NCBI RefSeq assembly: GCF_027912835.1
Contig: NZ_CP115768.1
Location: 186,001-250,000 of the forward strand
Direction: 5' to 3'
Length of the DNA stretch: 64,000 nucleotides
From: Paracoccus sediminicola
GTDB taxonomy: Bacteria; Pseudomonadota; Alphaproteobacteria; Rhodobacterales; Rhodobacteraceae
The position numbers and the translations under genes were made by a program. This document shows, piece after piece, positions 25,679-33,737 of the stretch (positions are counted from its first letter, which is position 1; each line of letters starts with the position of its first letter). The notes below the pieces were generated by a model. That model saw only the letters and a list, made by a program, of their open reading frames with translations, searched no databases and was not told the origin of the DNA.

Positions 25679-25753
25679 GGTTGGCGGCACCTCCAGGGAG
25701 GAGGAGGGGAGGTGCCGCCGCAACCCGGACCCAGGGAGGAGGAAGGGTCGGGT
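25679..25753 (-). ncRNA. CcsR/cuckoo-type sRNA, unit 1 (next to the DUF1127 gene)
   Basis: Starts 11 bases after the DUF1127 stop codon. First hairpin: eight or nine pairs with one bulge (25753-25745 with 25732-25723), loop UUCCUCCUCCCU. Second hairpin: an eleven-pair core (25718-25708 with 25694-25684) extended by five pairs beyond a two-base bulge, loop CCUCCUCCUCCCU. In Rhodobacter sphaeroides a DUF1127 gene (CcaF1) is cotranscribed with four such sRNAs, CcsR1-4; the same order is seen here. Confidence 0.84.
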
Positions 25754-25763
25754 ATGAGAATTC

Positions 25764-25988
25764 TTACTTGCCCCAGGCCGCCTCGGTGGCGATCCGGGTG
25801 ATCATGCTGCGGTTCAGCCCCAGATCGTCCAGCTCGCGATTGGACAGACTGTTCAGCTCGGCAACGGTCTGACGATAGACGGCACGACGTGCGCGGGCCT
25901 CTTGCAGACGCGCAATCATGCCCATTAATCCGGCGCCGGCAGCGCGCTCGGTGCGGGCAGTGTGGGTCAGAGTGTTCGTAGCAGCCAT
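25764..25988 (-). CDS. DUF1127 small protein (CcaF1-like)
   Basis: A 74-residue basic protein starting MAATNTLTHTARTERAAG. The C-terminal half contains the DUF1127 (YjiS-like) motif, here AVYRQTVAELNSLSNRELDDLGLNRSMI. In Rhodobacter sphaeroides the DUF1127 protein encoded directly ahead of CcsR1-4 binds RNA and influences maturation of those sRNAs; the same position here suggests the same role. The start is the ATG at 25988; a longer frame upstream would enter the promoter region. No good Shine-Dalgarno is seen, only a weak purine stretch. Confidence 0.88.
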   Translation of the reverse strand: MAATNTLTHTARTERAAGAGLMGMIARLQEARARRAVYRQTVAELNSLSNRELDDLGLNRSMITRIATEAAWGK

Positions 25989-26818
25989 TGTTCTATCGCT
26001 CGTATCTTTTCGACGGCTCGGCCTATCCGCGCCGTTGGGAAGAAGATGGCCCCAATGCTGCGCTTGCACAATGGAAAAAGACTCAATGCTGCCATGCAGC
26101 AAGTGCAACCCGCCACGGATCCTCTCTGCGATTTGAGGCTCTTATCGCCAAGATCTTTTACAGTTCCGTTACCGACTGAGCCGGAAACTGACCATTTGGA
26201 CAGGTCCTCCGCCTTGTGGAAACATCTTGGCCGCGCTGAGTGCATGTTTGCTGTCACAGGTTCCTCGTGACGCTACGTCGAAACCAGACCCTGAGGGGCG
26301 GCGAAAAAGCGTCTATCCGGGGCTAATCGGAGCGCTGCTTTCTTCGAAACCTCTCGCGAGAGGGTGGGCGGTGTCAGGGTCGGTTTCGAAGGCACCGAAG
26401 GCGTGGCCGCGATCACGGGTCGAGCCGCCGCAGCTACCCGATCGCTAAGCGGAGGCCGCACTTCTTTATATGCGCCTGAGCGGCGTCGTATCCTCGGCGC
26501 GCGCGATCCAACAGTTGCACATCGCCTGAAGCCCGGTGAGCGGGAGCTCATGGGCGCGGACAATAAGCTTCGCTTCTGGGAACGCATGGGAATGCGTATG
26601 GAAATCCGAATCACCACGGCGTGAGGCGGTGTGATTAGGCTCGATTCGGGTCAGGTCAGGGCTCATTTCCGCACCAAACCAACCCCGCTCTGCATTTTTT
26701 GGGAATTTCAGGGATATTGTGGAGGGGTCTTCCCGAGCACAATATATGGTATCTGTCCGCTAAAATTTGTCTAAACTTGCGCTGAGCGTGTTTAATCATC
26801 ACTGATGTTACCTTTTCG
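25989..26818. other. Long intergenic stretch between the divergent DUF1127 and mraZ transcripts
   Basis: About 830 bp without a recognisable gene. Short open frames on both strands (for example 26364-26624) have no recognisable motif and no convincing ribosome binding site. Structures seen: a 6-bp hairpin ACGCAT-GGGA-ATGCGT at 26582-26597; an 8-bp inverted repeat ATATTGTG/CACAATAT enclosing GGG-TCTT-CCC at 26714-26745; and a 23-bp imperfect palindrome at 26772-26794 with outer arms TAAAC/GTTTA. The last 150 bp are AT-rich for this genome, as expected for a promoter region. Confidence 0.6.
26044..26071 (-). promoter_or_regulatory. Possible stress-sigma-type promoter of the DUF1127-sRNA transcript
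   Basis: On the minus strand TTGTGC (26071-26066), 16 bp, CCATCT (26049-26044) lies about 55 bp before the DUF1127 start. The -10 resembles the CCAT-type element of RpoH promoters, which drive the Rhodobacter sphaeroides counterpart. The -35 match is poor, so the call is tentative. Confidence 0.3.
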
Positions 26819-26896
26819 TTCACGTGGCCTCACATCCGCTCACACCATATCCGCCCGTTATTTTCCATTGCTTCCCATGAATTCCCGTGGCATCAC
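26819..26896 (+). promoter_or_regulatory. MraZ-type box array over the probable dcw promoter
   Basis: Read on the minus strand, five words ACGGG, ATGGG, ATGGA, ACGGG and ATGGT occur exactly every 10 bp (plus-strand starts 26884, 26874, 26864, 26854, 26844). MraZ is known to bind TGGG-like repeats separated by 5 bp ahead of its own operon. Adjacent, three further words TTCAC, CTCAC, CTCAC start at 26819, 26829 and 26839, also 10 bp apart. A promoter TTGCTT (26868-26873), 17 bp, CATCAC (26891-26896) overlaps the boxes, which fits autorepression. Promoter quality is modest. Confidence 0.6.
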
Positions 26897-26902
26897 GAAT
26901 TC

Positions 26903-27109
26903 ACGGAGACGGGCTAAAGGGGCGATCAAGACCCCGAAGGCGATAACAGGCTTCATACAGGCACCCGCTTCCGACGACAGGTCCCGAGCGTGCGAGCAGC
27001 ACCTCCCCCAAGGTGGCACCAGGGACCGACCCGCCAAAGAGCGGGACCCAGAGATGGGAACGAGGGCGGCGGATCGGGCAGTGGCAGCGGCCCGGTCCGC
27101 CTTTCTTTT
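26903..27109 (+). ncRNA. upsM: UpsM-type leader sRNA upstream of mraZ
   Basis: About 205 nt between the predicted transcription start near 26903 and an intrinsic terminator that ends 45 bp before mraZ. In Rhodobacter sphaeroides the dcw leader gives an abundant sRNA of this kind, UpsM, formed by premature termination. Visible structures include CACCT-CCCCCA-AGGTG within a larger GGTCCC/GGGACC enclosure, CCCGC/GCGGG, and the terminator. The 5' end is inferred from the promoter reading; the 3' end is well supported. Confidence 0.7.
27068..27109 (+). terminator. Intrinsic terminator/attenuator in the mraZ leader
   Basis: Eleven-pair stem (27068-27078 with 27091-27101, one U-G pair), 12-base loop, then TTTCTTTT. 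It lies upstream of the mraZ start, so transcripts from the dcw promoter must read through it to express the cell-division genes. Confidence 0.85.
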
Positions 27110-27154
27110 CCGGCCTGCCGGGAAGGATCACGGATCGCAAGGAAAGGCTCGCCG

Positions 27155-27670
27155 GTGGCGCGCAAGTTCAGAGGCTCGGAAGAGGTCAAGGTGGACGGCA
27201 AGGGTCGCATGTCGATCCCGGCCCGTTTCCGCCGTATCTTCGAAGCCGGCGATCCCGACTGGAAGCCCTCGGACCGGACCCGACTGATTGTGGTCTATGG
27301 TCCCGAAACCTGGAAAAAGCTGGAATTCTATACCATCGAAGCCGCCGACCGCATCGACGAGGAAATCGATGCCCTCCCGCGTGGCTCTCAGGAACGGCTG
27401 TGGCTGGAGACGTTGATGAACGGCACCGCCACCGAGGCCGAGATCGATACGGATGGACGACTCGTCCTGCCGCAGAAGCTGCGTGACAAGGCCGGGCTGG
27501 AGAATGAGGCGTTCTTCACCTCGAAAGGCGACTTCATCGAGGTGTGGAGCCCGGCGAATTATTCCGAAGCCAGCGGCACGCTTCAGGAGTTCATGGCGCA
27601 GTATCCCGCCGATTTCGATCCGCGCAGCTTCCTGAACGGCGCGCAGGCCGCAGAACCGCGCGAGGCCTAG
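27155..27670 (+). CDS. mraZ: Transcriptional regulator MraZ
   Basis: First gene of the division and cell wall cluster; a ring-forming AbrB-fold DNA-binding protein that represses its own operon. The 171-residue product begins (V)ARKFRGSEEVKVDGKGRMSIPARFRR and has the second swapped-hairpin motif ATEAEIDTDGRLVLPQKLRDKAGL. The start is GTG at 27155, with AAGGAAAGG 8 bases upstream; longer frames would run into the terminator. The repeated boxes it would bind are seen 270 bp upstream. Confidence 0.93.
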   Translation: MARKFRGSEEVKVDGKGRMSIPARFRRIFEAGDPDWKPSDRTRLIVVYGPETWKKLEFYTIEAADRIDEEIDALPRGSQERLWLETLMNGTATEAEIDTDGRLVLPQKLRDKAGLENEAFFTSKGDFIEVWSPANYSEASGTLQEFMAQYPADFDPRSFLNGAQAAEPREA

Positions 27671-27673
27671 GCC

Positions 27674-28666
27674 ATGCCCGCGCCCGATCCCGCCCGCAAA
27701 GATCCTCATATCCCTGTGTTGATCGAGCCGCTGATTCGCGCTGTCGAGCCGGTGCGCGGGGTCTGGGTGGACGGAACCTTCGGCGCGGGCGGCTATGCGC
27801 GGCAATTGCTAAAGGCCGGCGCGGAGCAGGTGATCGGCATCGACCGCGATCCGCGCGTCTTCGACATGGCGTCAGAATGGGCTGGGGCGTATGGCGAAAG
27901 GCTGAAGCTGGTCGAGGGCACTTTCTCTGATCTTGACCGGCTGGCGGGCGGCGCCGTCGACGGGGTGGTGCTGGATCTCGGCGTCAGCTCGATGCAGCTC
28001 GATCAGGCGGAGCGCGGCTTTTCCTTTCTGCGCGACGGTCCGCTGGACATGCGCATGGGCGGCCACGGGCCGAGCGCCGCCGATCTGCTAAACGATGCCG
28101 ACGAGGCCGAAATCGCGGATGTTCTTTACCATTACGGCGAAGAGCGCGCCTCGCGCCGCATCGCCCGTGCCATCGTGGCGGCGCGTCCGCTCAGCACGAC
28201 ATCGCAGCTCTCCGAGATTGTCGCCGGTCAGCTGCCGCGCGCCAAGCCGGGCCAGAGCCATCCTGCAACGCGCAGCTTTCAGGCCATTCGGATCTGGGTG
28301 AATGACGAATTCGGCCAGCTTGCGGAAGGGCTGGCTGCTGCCGAGAGGGCGCTGAAACCCGGCGGGGCGCTCGCGGTGGTCAGCTTTCACTCGCTGGAGG
28401 ACCGGGTGGTCAAGCGCTTCCTTCAGTCGCGCGCGGCGACCTCGGGTGGCGGTTCGCGCCATGCGCCGGTCGAGCAGCTCGACACGCCGACATTCACCCT
28501 GCCGACTCGCCGCGCCATCGGCGCCGATGCGCAAGAGCTTTCCGCCAATCCGCGCGCGCGCAGCGCCTTTCTGCGCGTGGGAATCCGCACCGATGCACCC
28601 GCCCGCGACCTGGACGCGGCCGCCATCGCATTGCCGCGCCTGCCAGAAAGACGGGGGCGGAAATGA
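27674..28666 (+). CDS. rsmH: 16S rRNA (cytosine-1402-N4)-methyltransferase RsmH
   Basis: Methylates N4 of C1402 in the decoding centre of 16S rRNA. The 330-residue protein shows the MraW/RsmH landmarks [49 protein letters not shown], and [14 protein letters not shown]. It begins three bases after the mraZ stop and its end overlaps ftsL by four bases, so it is part of the operon. Confidence 0.96.
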   Translation: MPAPDPARKDPHIPVLIEPLIRAVEPVRGVWVDGTFGAGGYARQLLKAGAEQVIGIDRDPRVFDMASEWAGAYGERLKLVEGTFSDLDRLAGGAVDGVVLDLGVSSMQLDQAERGFSFLRDGPLDMRMGGHGPSAADLLNDADEAEIADVLYHYGEERASRRIARAIVAARPLSTTSQLSEIVAGQLPRAKPGQSHPATRSFQAIRIWVNDEFGQLAEGLAAAERALKPGGALAVVSFHSLEDRVVKRFLQSRAATSGGGSRHAPVEQLDTPTFTLPTRRAIGADAQELSANPRARSAFLRVGIRTDAPARDLDAAAIALPRLPERRGRK

Positions 28667-29052
28667 GGCCGGTTCTGTATCTTCTGGTGGCGATGGTGGT
28701 GATGTCGCTGGCTTTCTGGGCGTATCGCGAGAATTACCGTACGCAGGATGCGCTGAACGAGATGGAGTCGGTGCAGCGCGACATCGCCGGGCTGCGCGAG
28801 CAGCTGGTCGTGCTCCGCGCGGAATGGGCCTATCTCAACCGCCCGGAACGGCTGCGCGAGCTGGTTGCGCTGAACGCAGGCAAGCTGGACCTCGCGCCCA
28901 TCACTGCCGATCAGTTCGTCGATACCAGCAAGATCGACGTGCCGCCCCCGCCGGTGAAATACCCGCCGCGCCGTCCCGAGAATTTCGTGCCGCCCACCGA
29001 CGGCGCGATCACCGATGCCGATCCAACCCCGTCCGAACAGGAGCCTCAGTGA
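28663..29052 (+). CDS. ftsL: Cell division protein FtsL
   Basis: Small bitopic divisome protein that works with FtsB and FtsQ. The 129 residues have a short cytoplasmic start, one membrane helix ([18 protein letters not shown]), a heptad-rich coiled coil (about 30-65, [24 protein letters not shown] split over this region) and a proline-rich C-terminal tail. FtsL is poorly conserved in sequence, so position between rsmH and ftsI is part of the evidence. It overlaps both neighbours. Confidence 0.9.
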   Translation: MRPVLYLLVAMVVMSLAFWAYRENYRTQDALNEMESVQRDIAGLREQLVVLRAEWAYLNRPERLRELVALNAGKLDLAPITADQFVDTSKIDVPPPPVKYPPRRPENFVPPTDGAITDADPTPSEQEPQ

Positions 29053-30860
29053 TGATCCGCATACCGCTGCGCCCGCTGGCCCGCATTCTCCGCGCCCGTG
29101 AGACAGGGCAGGACCCCGATGCCATCGAGGCCGAGAACCGTGCCCGCCGCCATGCCGAGATTCAGGATCGCGCCCGCAAGCGCGCCGAGGGTCGGCTGGT
29201 TCTGATGGCGCTCGGTTTTCTGGTGGCCTTCGGCACGGTGGGGTTCCGGATGGGCGCGCTTGCCGCCTCTGATCCGTCCGAGCCGCGGGCGCAGGCGACC
29301 GGCACGCAGATTCTCAGCCAGAGGGCGGACATCACCGACCGGAAGGGCCGTGTGCTGGCGACCAATATGCTGACCCACAGCCTTTACGCGCAGCCCAACA
29401 GCATGGTCGACGGCAAGCGCGCGGCGGCGGCGTTGGCGAAAATCTTTCCCGATCTCGACCCCGAGCGGCTGACGAAGGATTTCACCAATCCCAAGCGGAA
29501 ATTCATGTGGATCAAGAAGAAGATCAGCCCCGAGCAGATGCAGGCGGTGCATGATATCGGCGAGCCGGGGCTGTTGTTCGGTCCGCGCGAGATGCGGCTT
29601 TACCCCAACGGCCGGATCGCGAGCCATATCCTCGGCGGTTCCGGTTTCGGCGCGGAAGGGGTGAACAGCGCCGAGGTGATCGGCACTGCGGGCGTCGAAA
29701 AGGCGTTCGACGGCTGGCTGCGCAATCCCGGCAATGAGGGCGCGCCGCTGACGCTGTCCATCGACCTGACCGCGCAGTCGGCGATGGAGGAGGTGCTCGA
29801 TTCGGGGATGCGACGGATGAACGCAAAGGGCGCAGCGGGCATCCTGATGGAGGTCGAGACCGGCGAGATCCTGGCCATGGCGAGCCTGCCCGACTTCAAC
29901 CCGAATGACCGCCCCCGACCGGCGCTTGAGGGCGATCCATCGGACAGCCCGCTGTTCAATCGCGCGGTGCAGGGCCAGTATGAGCTTGGATCGACCTTCA
30001 AGATCTTCCCCGTCGCGCAGGCGATGGATCTCAAGCTGGTCAATCCGAACACGCATATCAACTCGCGCAGCCCGATGAAGATCGGGAAATACAAGATCGA
30101 CGATTACCACAATTACGGCCCGAGCCTCTCGGTCGCGGATATCATCGTCAAATCCTCGAATGTCGGCACGGTGCGCATCGCTCAGATGATCGGCGTCGAT
30201 CGTCAGAAGGAGTTTCTGGACGAGCTCGGCTTTTTCGAGCCGACATCGCTCGAGATGGTCGAGGCGCCGACCGGCAAGCCCATCGTGCCGAGCCGCTGGC
30301 CCGCCGTGACGGCGGCCACGGTCAGCTTCGGTCATGGTCTGGCGGCGAGCCCCCTGCATCTCGCCTCGGCCTATGCCACGCTGGCCAATGGCGGACGCAA
30401 GGTGACGCCGACCTTGGTGCATGGCAAGAAGCGGGCGCCGGGGACGCAGGTGGTGTCGGAACAGGCGGCGAAGCTGTCGCTGGGCCTGCTGCGGCAGGTG
30501 GTCGAGCGCGGCACGGCGCGCAGCGGCGATGTCGAGGGCTATGAGGTCGCCGGGAAGACCGGCACCGCCGACAAGCCGCGCCCGGGCGGTGGCTATTACG
30601 ACAATCGCGTGGTGGCCAACTTCGCCGCGGCCTTCCCCTATGACGATCCCAAATATGTTCTGGTGGTGACGCTGGACGAGCCGAGCACCGTGCTCGGCGG
30701 CGGCGAAAGCCGGGTGGCCGGGGCGACCGCCGTGCCGGTCGCTGCGGATGTCATTCGCAGGCTGGCCCCGGTGCTGGGTCTGCGTCCTGCCGGCACCAGG
30801 ACGCTGCCCGACATTGAAGCGCCACCGGAAACTGGGCTAAAGGTCGCCGCGAACGAGTGA
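29052..30860 (+). CDS. ftsI: Septal peptidoglycan transpeptidase FtsI (PBP3)
   Basis: Class B penicillin-binding protein that cross-links septal peptidoglycan. The 602-residue protein has a basic cytoplasmic N-terminus, one membrane anchor (RLVLMALGFLVAFGTVGFRM), the dimerisation domain with RADITDRKGRVLATN, and a transpeptidase domain with Ser314-Thr-Phe-Lys317 (SxxK), SSN at 368-370 and KTGT at 502-505. The ATG overlaps the ftsL stop by one base; an in-frame start further upstream would lie within rsmH and ftsL and is rejected. Confidence 0.96.
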   Translation: MIRIPLRPLARILRARETGQDPDAIEAENRARRHAEIQDRARKRAEGRLVLMALGFLVAFGTVGFRMGALAASDPSEPRAQATGTQILSQRADITDRKGRVLATNMLTHSLYAQPNSMVDGKRAAAALAKIFPDLDPERLTKDFTNPKRKFMWIKKKISPEQMQAVHDIGEPGLLFGPREMRLYPNGRIASHILGGSGFGAEGVNSAEVIGTAGVEKAFDGWLRNPGNEGAPLTLSIDLTAQSAMEEVLDSGMRRMNAKGAAGILMEVETGEILAMASLPDFNPNDRPRPALEGDPSDSPLFNRAVQGQYELGSTFKIFPVAQAMDLKLVNPNTHINSRSPMKIGKYKIDDYHNYGPSLSVADIIVKSSNVGTVRIAQMIGVDRQKEFLDELGFFEPTSLEMVEAPTGKPIVPSRWPAVTAATVSFGHGLAASPLHLASAYATLANGGRKVTPTLVHGKKRAPGTQVVSEQAAKLSLGLLRQVVERGTARSGDVEGYEVAGKTGTADKPRPGGGYYDNRVVANFAAAFPYDDPKYVLVVTLDEPSTVLGGGESRVAGATAVPVAADVIRRLAPVLGLRPAGTRTLPDIEAPPETGLKVAANE

Positions 30861-30870
30861 CGGAGACAAC

Positions 30871-32355
30871 ATGACCGAGGTCGTCAAGCGGCTGTCCCGG
30901 CTGGGGCTGAGCGCAACCGGGGGGCGCGATCCCGAGATCACCGGGATCTCGGTGGACAGCCGGACGGTAAAGCCAGGGCATCTTTTTGCGGCGCTGCCCG
31001 GCTCGACGCTGCATGGCGGCGAATTCATCCAGTATGCGCTCCGTATGGACGCCGCCGCGGTGCTGACCGACGCGGCTGGCGCGGCGCTCGCGGCGCAGGA
31101 GTTGCGGGGCTGGGACGGTGCGCTTGTCGTGGCAGAGGATCCGCGCGCCGCACTGGCCGGTGCGGCAGCGCTGTATTTCGGCGCTCAGCCGGACAATGTG
31201 GTCGCGGTCACCGGCACTTCGGGCAAGACCTCGGTGGCGAATTTCACTCGCCAGATCTGGCAGATTCTCGGATATAAGGCGGTCAGCTTCGGCACGATGG
31301 GCGTGCAGGGCGATTACGAGGCCAAGCTCGCCCATACCACGCCCGAGCCGGTGACGCTGCACCGCGTCCTCTCCGAGGCCGCGGCGGCCGGGGTCACCCA
31401 TGTCGCGATGGAGGCGTCTTCGCATGGGCTGGATCAGCGGCGGCTTGACGGGGTCAGTCTGAAGGCCGGGGCGTTCACGAATTTCAGCCAGGACCATCTC
31501 GACTATCATGCCGGGTTCGACGAGTATTTCGCCGCCAAGGCCTTGCTGTTCAACCATATTCTCGAAGCCGGCGAGGCGGCGGTCATCAACACCGACGGCG
31601 AGCGTGGCCAGCAGATGCTGGGCATAGCGCGCGATAACGAGCTTCTGGCGTTGACCATCGGGCGCGCCGAGGGCTGCGATTTCCAGATCCTCGGCCAGCG
31701 CTACGATGCCACCGGGCAGGAGCTGCGTTTTGCCTGGCAAGGGCAGCCGCATATGGTCCGGCTCAACCTGATCGGCGGCTTTCAGGCCGAGAACGTGCTT
31801 GCCGCGGCGGGTCTGGCGATTGCCTCGGGCGACGAACCCGCATCGGTGCTTGAGGCGCTGCCGGGTCTGGAGACGGTGCGCGGGCGGATGCAGCTCGTCG
31901 CACAGCGGGGCAATGGGGCGGCGGTATTTGTCGATTACGCGCATAAGCCAGGCGCGGTGATCGCGGCGCTGCAATCTCTGCGCCCGCATGTCATGGGCCG
32001 GATCATCGCGGTGATCGGCGCCGGTGGCGACCGCGATCGCGGTAAACGCCCGCTGATGGGCGAGGCGGCGCGGGATCATGCCGATCTGGTCATCGTGACC
32101 GACGATAACCCTCGCAGCGAGGACCCGTCGGCGATCCGGGCCGAGGTGATGGCAGGCGCCGGACCCGATGCCATCGAGGTCGGCGATCGGGCCGAGGCGA
32201 TTCTCCGCGGCGTCGATGCGCTACAACCGGGCGATGCTCTGCTGATCGCGGGCAAGGGGCACGAGACCGGTCAGATTGTCGGAAGCGACGTGTTTCCCTT
32301 CGACGATGCCGAACAGGCCTCGGTCGCCGTGGCGGCTCTGGACGGGAAGATCTGA
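30871..32355 (+). CDS. murE: UDP-MurNAc-tripeptide ligase MurE (meso-diaminopimelate adding)
   Basis: Cytoplasmic Mur ligase that adds the third stem-peptide residue in peptidoglycan synthesis. The 494-residue protein has the ATP motif GTSGKT at 115-120, the Mur signature AHTTPEPVTLHR, and DNPR at 412-415, the motif that selects meso-diaminopimelate. This indicates a DAP-type, gram-negative wall. It starts 10 bp after ftsI and overlaps murF by one base. Confidence 0.96.
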   Translation: MTEVVKRLSRLGLSATGGRDPEITGISVDSRTVKPGHLFAALPGSTLHGGEFIQYALRMDAAAVLTDAAGAALAAQELRGWDGALVVAEDPRAALAGAAALYFGAQPDNVVAVTGTSGKTSVANFTRQIWQILGYKAVSFGTMGVQGDYEAKLAHTTPEPVTLHRVLSEAAAAGVTHVAMEASSHGLDQRRLDGVSLKAGAFTNFSQDHLDYHAGFDEYFAAKALLFNHILEAGEAAVINTDGERGQQMLGIARDNELLALTIGRAEGCDFQILGQRYDATGQELRFAWQGQPHMVRLNLIGGFQAENVLAAAGLAIASGDEPASVLEALPGLETVRGRMQLVAQRGNGAAVFVDYAHKPGAVIAALQSLRPHVMGRIIAVIGAGGDRDRGKRPLMGEAARDHADLVIVTDDNPRSEDPSAIRAEVMAGAGPDAIEVGDRAEAILRGVDALQPGDALLIAGKGHETGQIVGSDVFPFDDAEQASVAVAALDGKI

Positions 32356-33734
32356 TGGCGTTGTGGAACGCGCAGGATGCCGCCCTGGCGACCGGAGGCC
32401 GCATCTCCGGCGACTGGCAGGTGGACGGGGTCAGCATCGACACCCGTTCCATCGTGGCGGGCGATCTGTTCGTGGCGCTGAAGGATCAGCGGGACGGTCA
32501 CGATTACGTTGCGCAGGCTTTGGAAAAAGGGGCGGGTGCTGCGCTTGTCAGCCGAATCCCCGACGGCGTCGCACGGGACGCGCCGCTGCTGATCGTGGAT
32601 GACGTGCTGGGCGCGCTAGAAGATCTCGGCCGGGCAGGGCGCGCGCGGATGCGGGGCAAGGTGATCGGCGTGACCGGATCGGTCGGCAAGACCTCCACGA
32701 AAGAGATGCTGCGCGCCGCTCTGGCCGGGCAGGGCAAAGTCCATGCTGCCGAGGCCTCCTATAATAATCATTGGGGCGTGCCGCTGACACTGGCGCGGAT
32801 GCCGGAAGACAGCGACTTCGCCATAATCGAGATCGGGATGAGCAATCCCGGCGAGATCGCGCCGCTGGCGCATCTGGCGCGGCCCCATGCGGCGCTGATT
32901 ACCACCATCGCCGCTGCTCATATCGGGGCCTTCGGGAGCCTTGACGGGATCGCGCGGGAAAAGGCGGCGATCTTCGAGGGGCTGGTTCCCGCAGGCGCCG
33001 CGATCATCCCGACGGGGCTGTCGACCACCGATATCCTGCGCGATGCCGCCGACGCGGCCGGCGCGCCGATCCTGTCCTTTGGGGATGAGGGCGAGGCGCG
33101 GCTGATTTCCTCAACCCCCGAGGGAGAGAGCCTCCAGATCCGCGCGGCGCTATCGGGCAAGCCGATCAGTTTCACCCTGAAATCGGTCGGTCCGCATTTC
33201 GCCGCCAACGCCATCGGCGTGCTGGCGACGGTCAGCGCAATCGGCGCGGATGTGATCGAGGCGGCGAAATCCCTGGGCGACTGGGTGCCACCCATGGGGC
33301 GGGGCCGGGTCGAGGCGCTGGGTCAGCTCCGCATCATCGATGATGCGTTCAACGCCAATCCCAGCTCGATGCGCGCCGGGCTTGGCACGCTCGCCCGGCT
33401 GCCCGGCGAACGGCGCGTCGCAATATTGGGCGACATGCTGGAACTGGGCCCCGATGAGGCCGATCAGCACCGCGCGCTGGCCAGCGACCCCGCCATGAAT
33501 GCCGTCGATCTGGTGCACGCCGCCGGGCCGCTGATGCGCCATCTCTTCGATGCGCTGCCCGAGGCCAAGCGCGGCATCTGGTCGGAAAGCGCCGACGATC
33601 TCGCCGCGAGGCTGGACGAGCTGATCCAGCCCGGCGATACGGTGATCGTCAAGGGCTCGAAAGGTTCTTATATCAGCCGCGTCGTCGAGGCGATGCGCAA
33701 GGCCGGGAACACGGCCACCGCAACGGGGACATAA
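32355..33734 (+). CDS. murF: UDP-MurNAc-tripeptide-D-Ala-D-Ala ligase MurF
   Basis: Adds D-Ala-D-Ala to the peptidoglycan precursor tripeptide. The 459-residue sequence has the MurF start with VSIDTRSIVAGDLFVALKDQ, the ATP-binding GSVGKTSTKE (Lys112), the EASYNNHWGVPLTLA motif specific to MurF, and DAFNANPSSMRAGL. The ATG overlaps the murE stop by one base. mraY follows after three bases. Confidence 0.96.
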   Translation: MALWNAQDAALATGGRISGDWQVDGVSIDTRSIVAGDLFVALKDQRDGHDYVAQALEKGAGAALVSRIPDGVARDAPLLIVDDVLGALEDLGRAGRARMRGKVIGVTGSVGKTSTKEMLRAALAGQGKVHAAEASYNNHWGVPLTLARMPEDSDFAIIEIGMSNPGEIAPLAHLARPHAALITTIAAAHIGAFGSLDGIAREKAAIFEGLVPAGAAIIPTGLSTTDILRDAADAAGAPILSFGDEGEARLISSTPEGESLQIRAALSGKPISFTLKSVGPHFAANAIGVLATVSAIGADVIEAAKSLGDWVPPMGRGRVEALGQLRIIDDAFNANPSSMRAGLGTLARLPGERRVAILGDMLELGPDEADQHRALASDPAMNAVDLVHAAGPLMRHLFDALPEAKRGIWSESADDLAARLDELIQPGDTVIVKGSKGSYISRVVEAMRKAGNTATATGT

Positions 33735-33737
33735 CGC

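Noticed and set aside
25360..25760. CRISPR array or simple GGGAGGAGG satellite
   Set aside because: The repeated word is short, spacing is irregular, and each copy lies in the loop of its own hairpin with different arms. That fits structured small RNAs, not CRISPR repeats or a satellite.
25360..25760. Series of strong plus-strand ribosome binding sites for tiny genes
   Set aside because: GGGAGGAGG on the plus strand looks like a Shine-Dalgarno, but no start codons follow at suitable distance and the stems form best in the opposite strand.
26364..26624. 86-codon frame in the intergenic region
   Set aside because: No recognisable domain, no clear ribosome binding site, and the region is dominated by short inverted repeats. 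It is not reported as a gene.
26640..27150. RNase P RNA gene upstream of mraZ
   Set aside because: The conserved GAGGAAAGTCC and ACAGA-type blocks of bacterial RNase P RNA are absent. The region is better explained as promoter, MraZ boxes and UpsM-type leader.
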